Positions 33,501 to 39,109 of a stretch of 64,000 nucleotides of DNA are shown here, piece after piece. The stretch is from Prosthecobacter dejongeii. Its GTDB lineage: Bacteria; Verrucomicrobiota; Verrucomicrobiia; Verrucomicrobiales; Verrucomicrobiaceae. The notes under the pieces were generated by a model. It saw only the letters and a list, made by a program, of their open reading frames with translations, was not told the origin of the DNA and did no database searches. The stretch spans positions 186,001 to 250,000 of the forward strand of contig NZ_JACHIF010000006.1 of the NCBI RefSeq assembly GCF_014203045.1, read 5' to 3'. Positions within the stretch are counted from its first letter, which is position 1, and every line of letters begins with the position of its first letter. The position numbers and the translations under genes were made by a program.

Positions 33501-36424
33501 CGGACGGGGCTCCAGAGAACCTGCGTTATCAGTGGTTGCTCAATGGCCTGCCTGTGAATGCTCCTGGATCGACCTCTCCGACGTTTACATTCCCAGCTAG
33601 CTTCAATAGCAAGGGTGTTTACCGTCTGGCAGTGACCAATGAAGGTGGCACCACACTCTCTTCGGTGAATAACCTTATCACCGTGATGGTGGAAGACGTG
33701 CCGGATATCACCTTTAACAATGTCGTCGCTCCTGTGGCCCCAGGCGGTAGCCGCACCTTCTCCGTAACCGTTTCCGGTGAAGCGACCAAACCGAATGGCC
33801 AGCCTGGTTTTGATTACCAATGGTACAAAGATGATGTAGCGATCGAAGGCGCGAATTCGGAATCTCTTGCTCTGACCAATATCGATGAAGAAGACGAAGG
33901 CTACTACTACGTAGTCGTCACCAACATCGCTGGCAGTGACACCAGTGCAGAGGCCTTCCTGGATGTGGTGGACCCAATCTCCAATGTGGTGGTCACCGTG
34001 TCTCCTGCCGATACCTATGTGGGCCAGGACATCCGCTTTGATGTGACTCACCTGGGTGGCGGTACCCTGACTTACCAGTGGAAGCGCAATGGGTTTAACA
34101 TCCCCAATGAAACGCGGTCCTTCCTGACCCTTCCAAATGCGCAGTTGATCTCCGAAGGGAATTACACGGTGACGATCACCTCGACAGTGGGCGGTTCGGT
34201 GGCCAGCACGGCGACTAGCACTCCGGTGCAGCTTACCTTGCAGGCTCCACAGCCTGAGATCCGCACGGCACCACGTTCCCAGACCGTGCTGGCTGGACAG
34301 CCCTTGGATCTGAAAGTCATCGCACGTGGACGCCCAGTCCTGCGTTACGCCTGGAAGAGAAACAATGTGGTCGTCGCGAACGCGACCTCGGCCGATATCT
34401 CGACAGCCGTTTCGACCGTCGCACAGGGTGGCACTTACATCGTAGAAGTGTCCAACTCGGTCGGTAAGACCAGCAATGCCATCGCACCGCTGACCCCGGC
34501 CGAAGTGGTCGTGGTGGACAGTGGCAGCCGCTACCTGCCAGTGGGAGTGGGAGCACCAGCCACCTTCACCGCCCTGGTGGGTGCTGGGCCTAAGACCCCG
34601 CTTACCTACAAATGGAAGCGTTACTCCACTCGCACGGTCGTAATCGGCCCAGGTCCAGATGAAGTCGAAGGCACGGAAGATGACGAAATGGGCCCTGAAG
34701 AGTATGAGGTGCTTACCTTCCCAGCGGGAACGACGGGCATCGAAACTCGCGTCATGAAGATCGCGAAGGCGGCTGTCGCTGACAGTGACATCTACCGTTG
34801 TGAAATCTCTGGTCCGGTCGGTCCTCCAGTCATCGGCAGTGAGTACGATCTGCGTGTGTTTACCGAAGCGCCTCAGTTCGTCGGTGGTGCAACGACCATT
34901 AACTTTGATACGGGTCTCATCGGTCGCGACTACGACTTTACGGTGCCTGTGAATCGTGCGGACGAAGCCAAATCTCCAGACAAGATCACCGCAACAGGTC
35001 TGCCTCCAGGCCTGAAGATTGATCCGATTTCTGGCCGTATCACGGGCAAGCCTACGGCAACGAAAGTGGGTGGCTACAATGTCGTCGTTACATTGGCGAA
35101 TAAGATCGGCAAGGTGACTGCGACGGGCACGATCGTTGTCAATGATCTGATGCTGACCATCCCAGGTGCCTGGGTCGGTTTGGTGGATCGTCACCCCGTC
35201 CTGGGTGCAGGCTTGGGTGGCCGTGTGGAACTCACGGTGACGACCAAGGCGACCTACACGGGTAAGCTGATCCTGGGTGCGACGACTTACAGCTTCAGCG
35301 GGCCGCTGAATGTGAATGGCGCTGCGCCCACGGGCTCTGTCTTTATCAAGCGCACGGGCAATCCGCTGCCGGATCCACTGCGTCTGGACTTTGTGCTGGA
35401 CCCTGCCAACAACACCATCACAGAAGGTACCATCACCGATGGCTCCAGCACGGTGGGCTTTGATGGCTGGCGCCAGATCTTCAGCAAAACGGTGCCTGCC
35501 TCGACCTACACAGGTTACTACACGATGGCGCTTGGCCTCAGTGATGACAGCCCGCTGATGAATGAAAACGGCTCCGCCACAGTTCCTCTGGGGGCAGGCT
35601 ACGCCGCCTTCACCGTCGCAGCCGATGGCAAGCTGAGCATGGTCGGCAAAATGGCGGATGGTGAAGCCTTCACCAATGCGACCTTTGTGGGTCCAGACGG
35701 TGAGCTCGCTGTGTTCCAATACCAGTATAAAGCCCTGAAGCCCGGCGGCTCCGTGCTCGGTCAGTTCCGCATTGACGACAAGGACGATACCGATCTGCTG
35801 AACTCAAACAATACCCTGGATGGTTCAGCGACCTGGGTGCGCCCAGCCAGCACGAAGGTGACGGATCGTACCTTCCGCGCAGGATTCGGCGTCGCCAGTG
35901 CTCCCGTCAGCACTCCAGTGCCGATCGTTGCGATCGGCGGGCGTTACGATGCTCCTGCCGCTGGCAAGGTGGTGCTGGATATCCCAGAACCTCTGGTGCC
36001 GGTAAACAATGCCTCCATTGACTTCTTCAACGGCGGTGACTTGAACTACGCCTACACCTCCTTTGGTCAGAACTATGTTTCCATGAACCCCGACGTGAAT
36101 GTTGCGGTCATCAAGGGCAGTAAAGTGACCATCTTGAAGGAAAATGTGGCGGCTAATGTCACCAAAACAGCCATGACGGCGGTGCCTAAGACAGGGCTTC
36201 TCAGTGGTTCCTTCACCACGAAGGATTTCAACCCTCGCTTCCCGCTGAAGCCTGATTTCATCACCCGTGCCGTGAAATTCCAGGGCGTGATCATCCGTGA
36301 GGAAGGTCAGCTGATCGGGGTGGGTTACTTCCTGCTGCCACAGTTGCCTAACCAGGCTGCTGGCACCACGGACAAAACCTCGCCGTTCTATTCCGGCCGC
36401 TTCGTTTTCGAGCCGCTGCAATAA
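15536..36424 (+). CDS. Giant (6962-residue) autotransporter-associated beta-strand repeat surface protein with Ig-like domains
   Basis: An uninterrupted frame encodes about 0.7 MDa of protein. Residues 1-45 form a long signal region (hydrophobic core LPVTVLMLACNLCWTL). From about 200 to 5900 the chain is Gly/Asn/Thr/Ser-rich and carries about 30 copies, counted by eye, of the PATR motif (for example ANTFTGATTVNNSALIL, STYTGTTTVANGRLTIG, ANTYTGTTTISGGTLAI), each a turn of a likely beta-helix. Larger modules with GGIL, SLRFN, LxxHQYG and LTKxGxGTL recur at about 16.4, 20.6, 25.3 and 30.2 kb. Residues about 5950-6440 are five Ig-like domains (YQWLLNG, YQWYKDD, YQWKRNG, YAWKRNN, YKWKRYS). An He_PIG-type domain (GLPPGLKIDPISGRITG) and about 420 C-terminal residues of repeated beta units follow. 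I recognise no autotransporter barrel, PEP-CTERM or LPXTG anchor. Cysteine is nearly absent. Adhesion or a surface-coat role is inferred. Confidence 0.9.
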   Translation: MKKSHPQLNISEQMMHTMRHRLRLPVTVLMLACNLCWTLQSNGEVLVKSNSGSNTFLSPTVVLPVAHYANNAEPTASDILLFKNDITAASTFRVSSIANSILSIQGLQIWNPAGALTIQNNASQNQTLRIGSAGIDMSRATQNLVINNNTGGVLTLALDSAAAATWSVAQGRTLQVTSNITGTNTGLTINPGLNGLGGTVNLGGANTFTGATTVNNSALILDYTSAANRIASGSSLNLNRGAVTVQGSATFTQAVTGLNLGSGLNQIIRGGTTASLNVGAITRSSPAALLNIGAAGFVTTSQANTNGILGGWAVVNNTDWAVGNGASTITALATYVDRTGAWTAPLATDNVRVTGAVTAATTGTINSLKFNTGAFNLTQNAGTTLNIASGGILKNDNNATTISGGSLTAGGTANGTADSLYIWQSQNTMTISSNIVNNGADVVNLVKAGASDLVLSGTASTYTGTTTVANGRLTIGNAGAINKAGNIEIYGNSGADNTGSLRWNTTTTDTITGNITGAAGTDALRHTLQKLNTGVLILNPTVANTYFGSTLIDAGTLRAGKAGAFSANSRFQFANVATAILDLAGFNNTIRGLAGGGTTGGSVSLGSGTLTLQNLENDALSYAGVISGTGGVIKEGAGTQTFTTNQTFTGPLSVNEGLLSTSGLATTNVTVQAGGILQPANLTAATTITIQGNGMLQMKVGGSLNASPSVSLNGQGSTLQLATGVTQSFNSFTSAEGSRLVMTSGVADTNLTFIDNGGATNIIRGVIGMSGTTGAGKGNIIKAGSNNWELAGGNAYNGSTTVNGGDLIISSSALVEVLPDLTALTLANTSGVDFILNGKTETIGSLSGGGGTGGNVNLGAGRLTVGGNGTSTTYAGAISGAGSLVKTGNGVMTLSGANTFTGGLEINRGTLVLDRTGGNTLASTLPVTLSGLNARLEVNASQSLGSLNSGPGTTVKVASGATLTTTQSASGSVFISGAGDTDTRVIQLGSIDAAANLRVGMSVTGAGLPAGVYITQILAGDQILVNRTLGADFSNQLLTFGTAGEMSGVLEGEGNWTKAGTGRTVLAANNTLSGTMTISEGTLQVGGVTTGGRNWTQDIVGDQASLVFSDTNSTTLNFADNVAAALIYERIGSIGGGVSATNISTINLSGTNVHALLAVGGNNTTSTFKGTILGDAASVFVKEGDGKLTWQSDRTGSMRGTIRVESGGLAITGTEGLNSAARVAISNKPGAYLELNANVSQTVTSLVGGGRGAVTTYANGTLGALGGAYLGATGGEVRLTDAITTDQSIPNLTLDSPTANAVFRFGGAVTGTGNLVKGGANTLELLGDNTYSGFTSVEAAAAANTTNTLRLGAYGTSSGVGSLASGGYGSLPSTTALNLVAGNGGAANRSVVFDLNGASQTLASLSTSFEGGGRTVFMRGGSLTINTQPGGVSGTFSGIFDGLGTINVQATQNQVSSTDGWILTGDNNLNQTGSLNISGGKVTLNRVDGTLGDRLNVTVTGTGELFARESDVIGSLSGNGTVTIASGHTLTLSAAPVGGVAENAWSGNITGLGGLTLAPGGSIRLTTPQSYLGNTTLNTNSALYLDYGTTAQDLLPGALVLNGGNIFLSGSTGQTIASTTIGSGVTSISTQLNAPAARLQLNAINRDTLTLPSGINPGSGGGVLQIRGASASTSVTAQNGILGGYATYHAVDANGNPVVTWAKPNGANVPINGYTAYTTDFALANNNNMDVNLANAEFAVAGTIGSLRFNAPALVDLFIGGESGTAATRIQSGGILITPNVGPNNVSITGLEASASITGGDSGFRVRRELIVHQHNTRGTFTINAPIVDNVQATRLTKVGQGTLILTQPNSYSGQTSILAGVLELASAEGGGQGSLGNISGSFAIQNFGYLSFNRAGANDTYEVINDIIGTGALRKMNTGTVILRGSNSTYTGPTQVLGGKLSVGSDRALGSTSGLTSVAPSGILELRGINSPESVVLEGGTLSSAIGASTLSGSLTLTSSSTLVAPDSNSDLVLAGLVTAYPGSTLTISGNGSTGGKVILTNANNQIGNVNVNANTSLQVGNNTPGWVGRGVITTNAASSGVITNTNNSQLVFGTKITGSGNYTQARNTVFLTQDNDYTGTTTVGGNGVVGVLNSVANLRVGMDTYTGSIGTGSVTIQAGNGGDSWLRYHLLKSVQIANNITINPFLEGATPRAAGFNRFSLGSIELKGSITAGPHGIGTQRAFLQTEGGGKMTVAGVINDGETNALNIVNNGFMVFANSNAAHSQDLWGVISGGGNYTFRSAGTITLKGINTFNSSNFIRSGTVIVDNAPAVGQTLGLGLNDDNDFYLARGAELQFNYDEITGALGLLSGSTVRLNNGAALTLDDAVAMGSYGNFTGDGTLNLTANGGAAWLGLFGTNDLSTAANIGSTNQQTTVRINSLPATGTAGSLGTNYNVNLGVAGGTGETRLEYMGPGESTDRGINLSGGASVVRIAGSGKGALILDGPISITSPGNKTLHLQGQTIGNTVNGMIDESSNVISLVVNQAAGNTDMNGLGRWILTNAANNFSGNVTVDLGVLELAGNLGSGNAASSVFGDMTTTRVISLGTGNFDGRKFDVFGGGDNLGAASGLGSTGSIVFNDPNVGTATFGTNIRFVQPYNSTTNPGNGELVNNGNKVLVFNGTFTAGDSGNRNWILDGTNTGTNTINGVISDTLTTGGNTVGILKEGPGTWRLAGANTYEGTTTVARGVLELSGGLAVFDNGIINLSNAGSDGSSVGGATVRVLQSETIGGLQGNVGTTVDIAAGQLLTVRNATQTYNGQVTGNGGFVRTNNDGNARDTTFTNLNTYAGPTRIINNVTNQVSNRINIFFLANGGQASGIGAASSSASNLVLDNGTGGGGLRWLGSNNQSTDRLFTLGAGAGAGAIWGDGQVFGDFAPAMSFTNPGAIAFVTSNTNQTLTLRGGTVSDNTFAPLLSNNGTGITSLSKVDGGMWVLTNANTYTGTTTISGGTLAITNSAALGTGAISLAGGAGTGLQLRGGLTITQGLTNTVSDGTLVAASGINTWNGAMALGGSNANFRVGVNEGATLNITSAITGSVGTSRLIKFDRGTLMFSGNNTFTGTTNVAGGTLILNYDTTAGGTNSSKLADASGSNLELGFSGASGSAGITTGLGADNDVGGQTYQPAFAGGTLVLSGGSHTEIVAATTLNNGANRVIRNGGTSVLQMGLITRAAANNINEFGTIDFSAAGIATTSTVNSSGGILANTGTNTLSGAYATIDRTNWAVSAASGTNILINALASYSANTFAANANTDITSASVNAAANATTHTLRFNTNNGGTTTLNLAGILSLETGGILVTKNITDNIVIDGSAGSLRRSGNTAGLDTIIHHYGSGLLTINAVIANNTNAQALTKTGTGTLVLNAANSYTGRVNIQQGIVQVGDGTAATSAARLGGGNNALSMADGATLRLNVANSNLEFALGTMSGGGTLHLAATNQSILNLSADNGNWVGDILVQGGVLRIRGNNNALGNLRGITTIESGGRLDINGSNQSFAERITFKEGALFTVTNNGATNSSATISGILTLQNTTTAGLAVNVGTSQALTLTGLIRGSNGFTKTGNGILNLSANQMQDLLPGTTPGTSVPNTNPALLGQVIIAGGEVRLGNARALGATGVGNETIVQSGASLDLRGQALNFADDPSLTREVIRVNGAGFNNLGALKNTSGLGVVSSVVFDGNTTLSGGGFVNSSRLVVAPFDTNENVGSNFAGNLTRTQSVIDGKNADLVILGSSTANDANGVGVTFRDPNFTSALNSINVREGTFRIEQEAGSNANFNGLTTSNVTNGITVGYGGATLADHTNSSLGVGPNVGARLNFYRNWNTSHSVNITLDGELAKTNLGVNYIDMGNDATIPNPRTYLTGTITLKGDADRNVFHIDASAIQQTLGEQGNLTGTIQSKLVINGPLVGTGGFTKTGARELRLTANNTFSGNVNVLRFITAAVAWQDNLQNINGVDYQTLGDAEAWAEWGVTLSGSNGRLSGTQNINLQRRGLITLDNTNRLDASSGAGVVGGNNNDRINNSASINFDHGWLKLIGGTSNNSESLATLDGAKINVRSGSNIFDIMPTDGANTAINLTIGEITRSSGAVLQFNNLDSTSKFGTTTGPESVRITLNTLGTLAQSGDSNSSTASVTDKNVVIGLLGGIMPHQYLSDVRQFGYNNASASDYYNQGRNQQFITASHFMTYDSVTKILRPLDDSEYYTPTNGLLDNTPNGSLNQNVNLSDAFAIVRDNTSINSLRFGPLADNNGDGLTGTPINDRTTLTSVIDAHVLQLYVDGTLNINSGMISSGYFTTGNNQNNGTHTLIAGGTLNFGNREAIINNQNAIIRSTDGVVATGNLEIRSGIAGSGGLLKTGIAQVVLDGRNTYSGITTVSNGSLFLRSGRQALGAGGAGNGVVIEGIGTLNSGGGIQVGTPTAYENFLVKALQANQYVMRVDNDLTNWYSNLIIDNVDAAGQVLFTPLVRTDNAATAIINGNIYGGATAVTNDVLAIDSRIVQFEAAGNNVYHFRGQFGDRGDANGNALPIADRISTLPTVAGTRTNENEVLRVNFSGAGDSNFVMDKQYNAAGRLTVIQGNVLVNYDPADPTLDGSGFYTNSAISKIPNADSNTTTFAVNGGTTQQGFVLGTTANNGTSSLFLTKPGQVFNMASWTATGSGLKWVGGLNESGEVRYGSSTATGNLSIGSIALRLYSAAGGTVVFDQRLTGNPGTFPDNLSFLKVGRGTVVLQNSTNATASDSSFEIAGGTLVLDHSGQNVARVGTLNARFSGGVVHAQSNLAAATTIGYASNSGADNTLQLRPGSTELIAEGRGTRVMTVNVGNTNANNNRSNLTRDVGSTLNFVEAITGNGNGIINLNFNNFANAAVRNRIISWATYGNTAREALDFAMADSGAGNRVKAINRVAGEYLNDVSAWQTGMDVSENGAAGFFGALTGTKILNTVRFDTAADSLVTIGGGQALTLSGDGIAGGILVSSNTGSSNKTINGGSINAFNANYTGGTTVNSNVITNVSSTANLTVGMPVTGSGIPAGTFITAIIGNSITLSANATATNASVALNTATPEIILHQYGKGTLNIGSTISEATPSSTTNLTIAGPATTAPGQFGTTGVVKLTGNNTYRGSTYVNGAVLEISDTSALGVNPSSLTNSRLVLNGGSLRWTGGIGSLDNRGVALHGGGGVIDVVNSYGNLVIGHELASTQGALISQEIFRGDLIKMGAGSLTLLGNNATFQGLMDVREGSLVVMADTGNAGTGTTTVLGSNRSWADGTILRSGANLQAFLGNGNNGGDWNIDEFFTFEGNNTFTYGGLLDINAPIAATLNSSQFNLGVRRPLNLNGVLDVKGTTTFDVVPSSVLRLNNGSGYLTGSGDIVKDGQGRLEFRANVPDWTGNLVIKQGLVYAANQADVLGRGYASGKTITLGSTDRQGTAELLILSPDTNNQGWEFDINHDIDVVYNPAQTKRLGIDGIANGNLVSYNGDITLNDSLILLIRDTNNATGGEQSYVNFNGNFRDGTTTSGNLVIQTDDADGGLNGSPNLVRGYGYAVLNGDNSAWTGDITIGTNASYNHDNTAILRFGNQKALTAANDVTMSFNSILQAGGQNVTIGNLTTQGGVGAFYGDVGTASTTSVGSSEIIENASATAATLTISQTTPVSYEASWDAFIRDGTLNSLFFAPGANTQQKSAALSITKAGNGWATLSLDNDYSGTTTVQAGILQVGRNGIGDTGTSPTAGNALTLMTQVLNGGTIAGTGIIQGKLTVAAGGTLKAGDMGGNTIGTLAVSGDAIFASGSNALFQLRNATYNNPGALTATDTNYGFWRDNVVTDQFSSALNNLVTTAQHDMLTATGSINWAPGMKITVQNDGYTPKAGDVFRLFKGAGYVGDINVGPVLRSGGESELLGLDLILFALGGNLLWDVSLFNDYGIVMVVESDTAVQSISPPIITQQPQTNQSQTVKLAPGTLVTLSALATTDGAPENLRYQWLLNGLPVNAPGSTSPTFTFPASFNSKGVYRLAVTNEGGTTLSSVNNLITVMVEDVPDITFNNVVAPVAPGGSRTFSVTVSGEATKPNGQPGFDYQWYKDDVAIEGANSESLALTNIDEEDEGYYYVVVTNIAGSDTSAEAFLDVVDPISNVVVTVSPADTYVGQDIRFDVTHLGGGTLTYQWKRNGFNIPNETRSFLTLPNAQLISEGNYTVTITSTVGGSVASTATSTPVQLTLQAPQPEIRTAPRSQTVLAGQPLDLKVIARGRPVLRYAWKRNNVVVANATSADISTAVSTVAQGGTYIVEVSNSVGKTSNAIAPLTPAEVVVVDSGSRYLPVGVGAPATFTALVGAGPKTPLTYKWKRYSTRTVVIGPGPDEVEGTEDDEMGPEEYEVLTFPAGTTGIETRVMKIAKAAVADSDIYRCEISGPVGPPVIGSEYDLRVFTEAPQFVGGATTINFDTGLIGRDYDFTVPVNRADEAKSPDKITATGLPPGLKIDPISGRITGKPTATKVGGYNVVVTLANKIGKVTATGTIVVNDLMLTIPGAWVGLVDRHPVLGAGLGGRVELTVTTKATYTGKLILGATTYSFSGPLNVNGAAPTGSVFIKRTGNPLPDPLRLDFVLDPANNTITEGTITDGSSTVGFDGWRQIFSKTVPASTYTGYYTMALGLSDDSPLMNENGSATVPLGAGYAAFTVAADGKLSMVGKMADGEAFTNATFVGPDGELAVFQYQYKALKPGGSVLGQFRIDDKDDTDLLNSNNTLDGSATWVRPASTKVTDRTFRAGFGVASAPVSTPVPIVAIGGRYDAPAAGKVVLDIPEPLVPVNNASIDFFNGGDLNYAYTSFGQNYVSMNPDVNVAVIKGSKVTILKENVAANVTKTAMTAVPKTGLLSGSFTTKDFNPRFPLKPDFITRAVKFQGVIIREEGQLIGVGYFLLPQLPNQAAGTTDKTSPFYSGRFVFEPLQ

Positions 36425-36440
36425 GTCAGTGCTGAAAAGA

Positions 36441-36472
36441 GGCCACCTGCTCCGGCAGGTGGCCTTTTTTTT
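36441..36472 (+). terminator. Strong rho-independent terminator after the giant gene
   Basis: GGCCACCTGC (36441-36450) pairs exactly with GCAGGTGGCC (36455-36464) around TCCG, followed by eight T. It ends the 20.9 kb transcript and isolates the aldolase gene downstream. Confidence 0.93.
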
Positions 36473-36584
36473 ATAGTGAGACCCAGGGTAGGGGAAGTGG
36501 GGAGACTATCTGCGGTAACCCAAGCTTGCGCCGGGCATCATTCTTGCTCCCTTCGAGACTGCTAAACCCACAACACACCTCGAA

Positions 36585-37616
36585 ATGCCCGTCGCTACAC
36601 CTGCCCAATACCGTGCCATGCTCGATGCCGCCCAGAAAGGCGGTTACGCCTACCCGGCCATCAATGTGACCTCCCTGCCCACCATCAACGGTGCGCTGAA
36701 GGCCTTTGCCGAATCGAAGTCGGACGGCATCATCCAGGTTTCCACGGGTGGCGGTGAGTTCGCATCCGGCACTGCGGTGAAAGACATGGCCCTGGGGGCC
36801 ATCGTGCTGGCTGAGGCCGTGCACATCCTGGCCGAGAAGTATGATGTCCTTATTGCCCTCCACACGGATCATTGCCATCCGAAGAACGTCGAGAAATTCC
36901 TGAAGCCACTCTTGGCCGCTACCAAGGCCCGTCGCGATGCTGGCAAGGGCAACCTTTTCAACAGCCACATGTTCGATGGTTCCGAGCTGCCTCTGGAAGA
37001 GAACATGCGCATCTCCAAGGAACTGCTCCAGCAGTGTGCAGAACTGGACATCATCCTCGAGATCGAAGCGGGTGTGGTCGGTGGTGAAGAAGACGGTCAC
37101 GACACCTCCGGTGTGGCCAATGACAAGCTCTACACCACCCCCGAAGACATGCTGACCGTGTATGAGACGCTCAATGGCGTGGGGCGCTTCATGTTCGCCG
37201 CCACCTTTGGCAATGTCCACGGTGCCTACAAGCCAGGTGCGGTGAAGCTGAAGCCCACCATTCTCAAGGATGGCCAGGCTGCCGTCATCGGCAAATACGG
37301 CGAGAAGGCCGAGATGGACCTCGTTTTCCACGGCGGCAGCGGCACCCCGCTGGAAGAAATCCGCGAGACTTTGGGCTATGGCGTCATCAAGATGAACATT
37401 GATACGGACACCCAGTATGCCTTCACCCGCCCCATCGTAGGCCACATCATGAAGAACTATGATGGCGTGCTGAAGATTGATGGCGAAGTGGGCGACAAAA
37501 AAGCCTACGATCCCCGCGGTTACCTCAAGAAGGGTGAACAGGGCCTCTGCGAACGCATGAAGGAAGCCTGCGACGACCTGCTAAGCACGGGCAACACCAT
37601 CTTCGGCAAGGTTTAA
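36585..37616 (+). CDS. fbaA: Class II fructose-bisphosphate aldolase
   Basis: The 343-residue enzyme cleaves fructose 1,6-bisphosphate into dihydroxyacetone phosphate and glyceraldehyde 3-phosphate in glycolysis and gluconeogenesis. It follows the long class II (E. coli FbaA-like) pattern: YAYPAINVTS at the start, LHTDHCHPKN (residues 92-101) with the zinc His, LEIEAGVVGGEEDGHD, GNVHGAYKPG and VFHGGSGTP with further zinc and phosphate-binding residues, then KMNIDTDTQYAF. Length is typical. It is a single-gene unit between two terminators. Cytoplasmic. Confidence 0.95.
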   Translation: MPVATPAQYRAMLDAAQKGGYAYPAINVTSLPTINGALKAFAESKSDGIIQVSTGGGEFASGTAVKDMALGAIVLAEAVHILAEKYDVLIALHTDHCHPKNVEKFLKPLLAATKARRDAGKGNLFNSHMFDGSELPLEENMRISKELLQQCAELDIILEIEAGVVGGEEDGHDTSGVANDKLYTTPEDMLTVYETLNGVGRFMFAATFGNVHGAYKPGAVKLKPTILKDGQAAVIGKYGEKAEMDLVFHGGSGTPLEEIRETLGYGVIKMNIDTDTQYAFTRPIVGHIMKNYDGVLKIDGEVGDKKAYDPRGYLKKGEQGLCERMKEACDDLLSTGNTIFGKV

Positions 37617-37636
37617 TCCTTCCAAAACATCTTGAA

Positions 37637-37669
37637 AGCCGGGGGGAGATTTCTCCTCCCGGCTTTTTT
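37637..37669 (+). terminator. Rho-independent terminator after the aldolase gene
   Basis: AGCCGGGGGGAGA (37637-37649) pairs with TCTCCTCCCGGCT (37652-37664), with one G-T wobble, and is followed by TTTTT. It lies 20 bases after the aldolase stop codon. Confidence 0.88.
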
Positions 37670-37722
37670 GTGATGGGCCACGACAGTCGAGCAGTCACTA
37701 CACGCTGAGGTGGCGTGAAACA

Positions 37723-39015
37723 TCAACGCGTCGCCATAAGGTCCTCGATTTCATCGGCCTCAATGGGGATGCTGGCCATGAGGTCGGTGTTGCGATCGCT
37801 ACCGATGAGGAGGTTATTTTCCAGGCGGATGCCCAGGCCTTCTTCGCGGATGTAAATGCCGGGCTCCACGGTGAAGACCATGCCTGCTTGGATGGGTTTC
37901 CAGGTCTGGCCTACATCATGCACATCAATGCCCAGGTGATGGCTGGTGCCATGGGGGAAATACTTTTTATAAAGCGGGCGTTCGGGATCCTGCTTCTCCA
38001 CATCGTCCCGATCCAGTAGGCCCAGGCCGATGAGCTCGGAGGTCATCACTTTGCCCACTTCCTCTTGAAATTCACGGATCACCACACCCGGGCGTAGCAT
38101 CTGCGAAGCTTCACGAAAGACCTTCAGTACTGCTGCATACACCTGACACTGACGCGCGGAAAAGCGACCATTGACAGGGATGGTGCGGGTGAGGTCGGCA
38201 TTATAATTTGCATAGTTGGCAGCCACATCCAGCAGCAGCATTTCACCGTCCTGGCATTGGCAGTGATTGGTGATGTAGTGCAGCACGCAGGCATTGGCCC
38301 CACTGGCGATGATGGGCGTGTAGGCAAAACCGCGCGCGCGCTGGCGGATGAATTCGTGAGAGAGCTCGGCCTCGATTTCAAACTCATGAACGCCCGGTTT
38401 AACGAACTTCAGCAAACGGCGGAAGCCCGCCTCGGTGATGCGGATGGCTTCCTGCAGCGTCTCGATTTCAGCCGCCTGTTTGATGCTGCGCAGGTCATGC
38501 ATCAGCGGGGCTAGGCGACGGTAATCATGGAGCGGATACTCCCGCAGGCAGCGGTGGGTAAAGCGAGTCTCACGCGTCTCCGTGGGGATGGTGGCGCGTG
38601 GGTGCTCGTTCGAGTTCAAATACACCTGTTGCGCCTGGCACATGACTTGGCGGAAAGGGGCCTCAAACTCGTGCAACCAATGCACGCGAGAGATGCCGGA
38701 GCGGCTGGTGGCAGCCTCCTTGGTCAGCTTTTCACCTTCCCAGAGGGCGATGTGTTCATTGGTTTCCCGAACAAAAAGCATTTCACGCATTTTCTCATCC
38801 GGGGCGTCTGGGAACAGCACCAAGATGCTCTCCTCCTGGTCAATGCCGCTGAGGTGATAGAGATCGCTGTTTTGGACAAAACCTAGGCTGCCATCGGCAT
38901 TGGTCGGCAGCACATCATTCGAGTGCAGAATCACCACGGCACCTGGAGGCAGTTGTTTGTAAAGACGCTGGCGATTGCTGACAAAGAGGTCTGCGGGAAG
39001 AGGAGTGTAACGCAT
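37723..39015 (-). CDS. pepP: Xaa-Pro aminopeptidase (M24B, PepP type)
   Basis: The 430-residue protein has an N-terminal aminopeptidase-P domain (RYTPLPADLFVSNRQRLYKQ) and a C-terminal pita-bread M24 domain. Dinuclear-metal ligands are visible: Asp in LLLDVAANYANYNADLTR (both Asp), His in HGTSHHLGIDVHD, Glu in FTVEPGIYI and Glu in IRLENNLLI. It removes N-terminal residues preceding proline from peptides in the cytoplasm. Length matches E. coli PepP (about 440). It converges on the aldolase gene, whose terminator lies between them; its promoter should lie just above 39015. Confidence 0.92.
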   Translation of the reverse strand: MRYTPLPADLFVSNRQRLYKQLPPGAVVILHSNDVLPTNADGSLGFVQNSDLYHLSGIDQEESILVLFPDAPDEKMREMLFVRETNEHIALWEGEKLTKEAATSRSGISRVHWLHEFEAPFRQVMCQAQQVYLNSNEHPRATIPTETRETRFTHRCLREYPLHDYRRLAPLMHDLRSIKQAAEIETLQEAIRITEAGFRRLLKFVKPGVHEFEIEAELSHEFIRQRARGFAYTPIIASGANACVLHYITNHCQCQDGEMLLLDVAANYANYNADLTRTIPVNGRFSARQCQVYAAVLKVFREASQMLRPGVVIREFQEEVGKVMTSELIGLGLLDRDDVEKQDPERPLYKKYFPHGTSHHLGIDVHDVGQTWKPIQAGMVFTVEPGIYIREEGLGIRLENNLLIGSDRNTDLMASIPIEADEIEDLMATR

Positions 39016-39109
39016 GAATTTTGGGGATATTCTGGCACGTCATGGCCGCTGCGCCAAGCAAACTAGCCAGGTGTCAATGAGGTAGGAGGAGTCGCGTGGG
39101 GAGGCTTTC

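Noticed and set aside
33404..35719. 771-codon open frame on the minus strand inside the giant gene
   Set aside because: It is antisense to the Ig-like region, which is clearly coding on the plus strand. The His/Arg/Gly-rich product has no recognisable motif and reflects codon bias.
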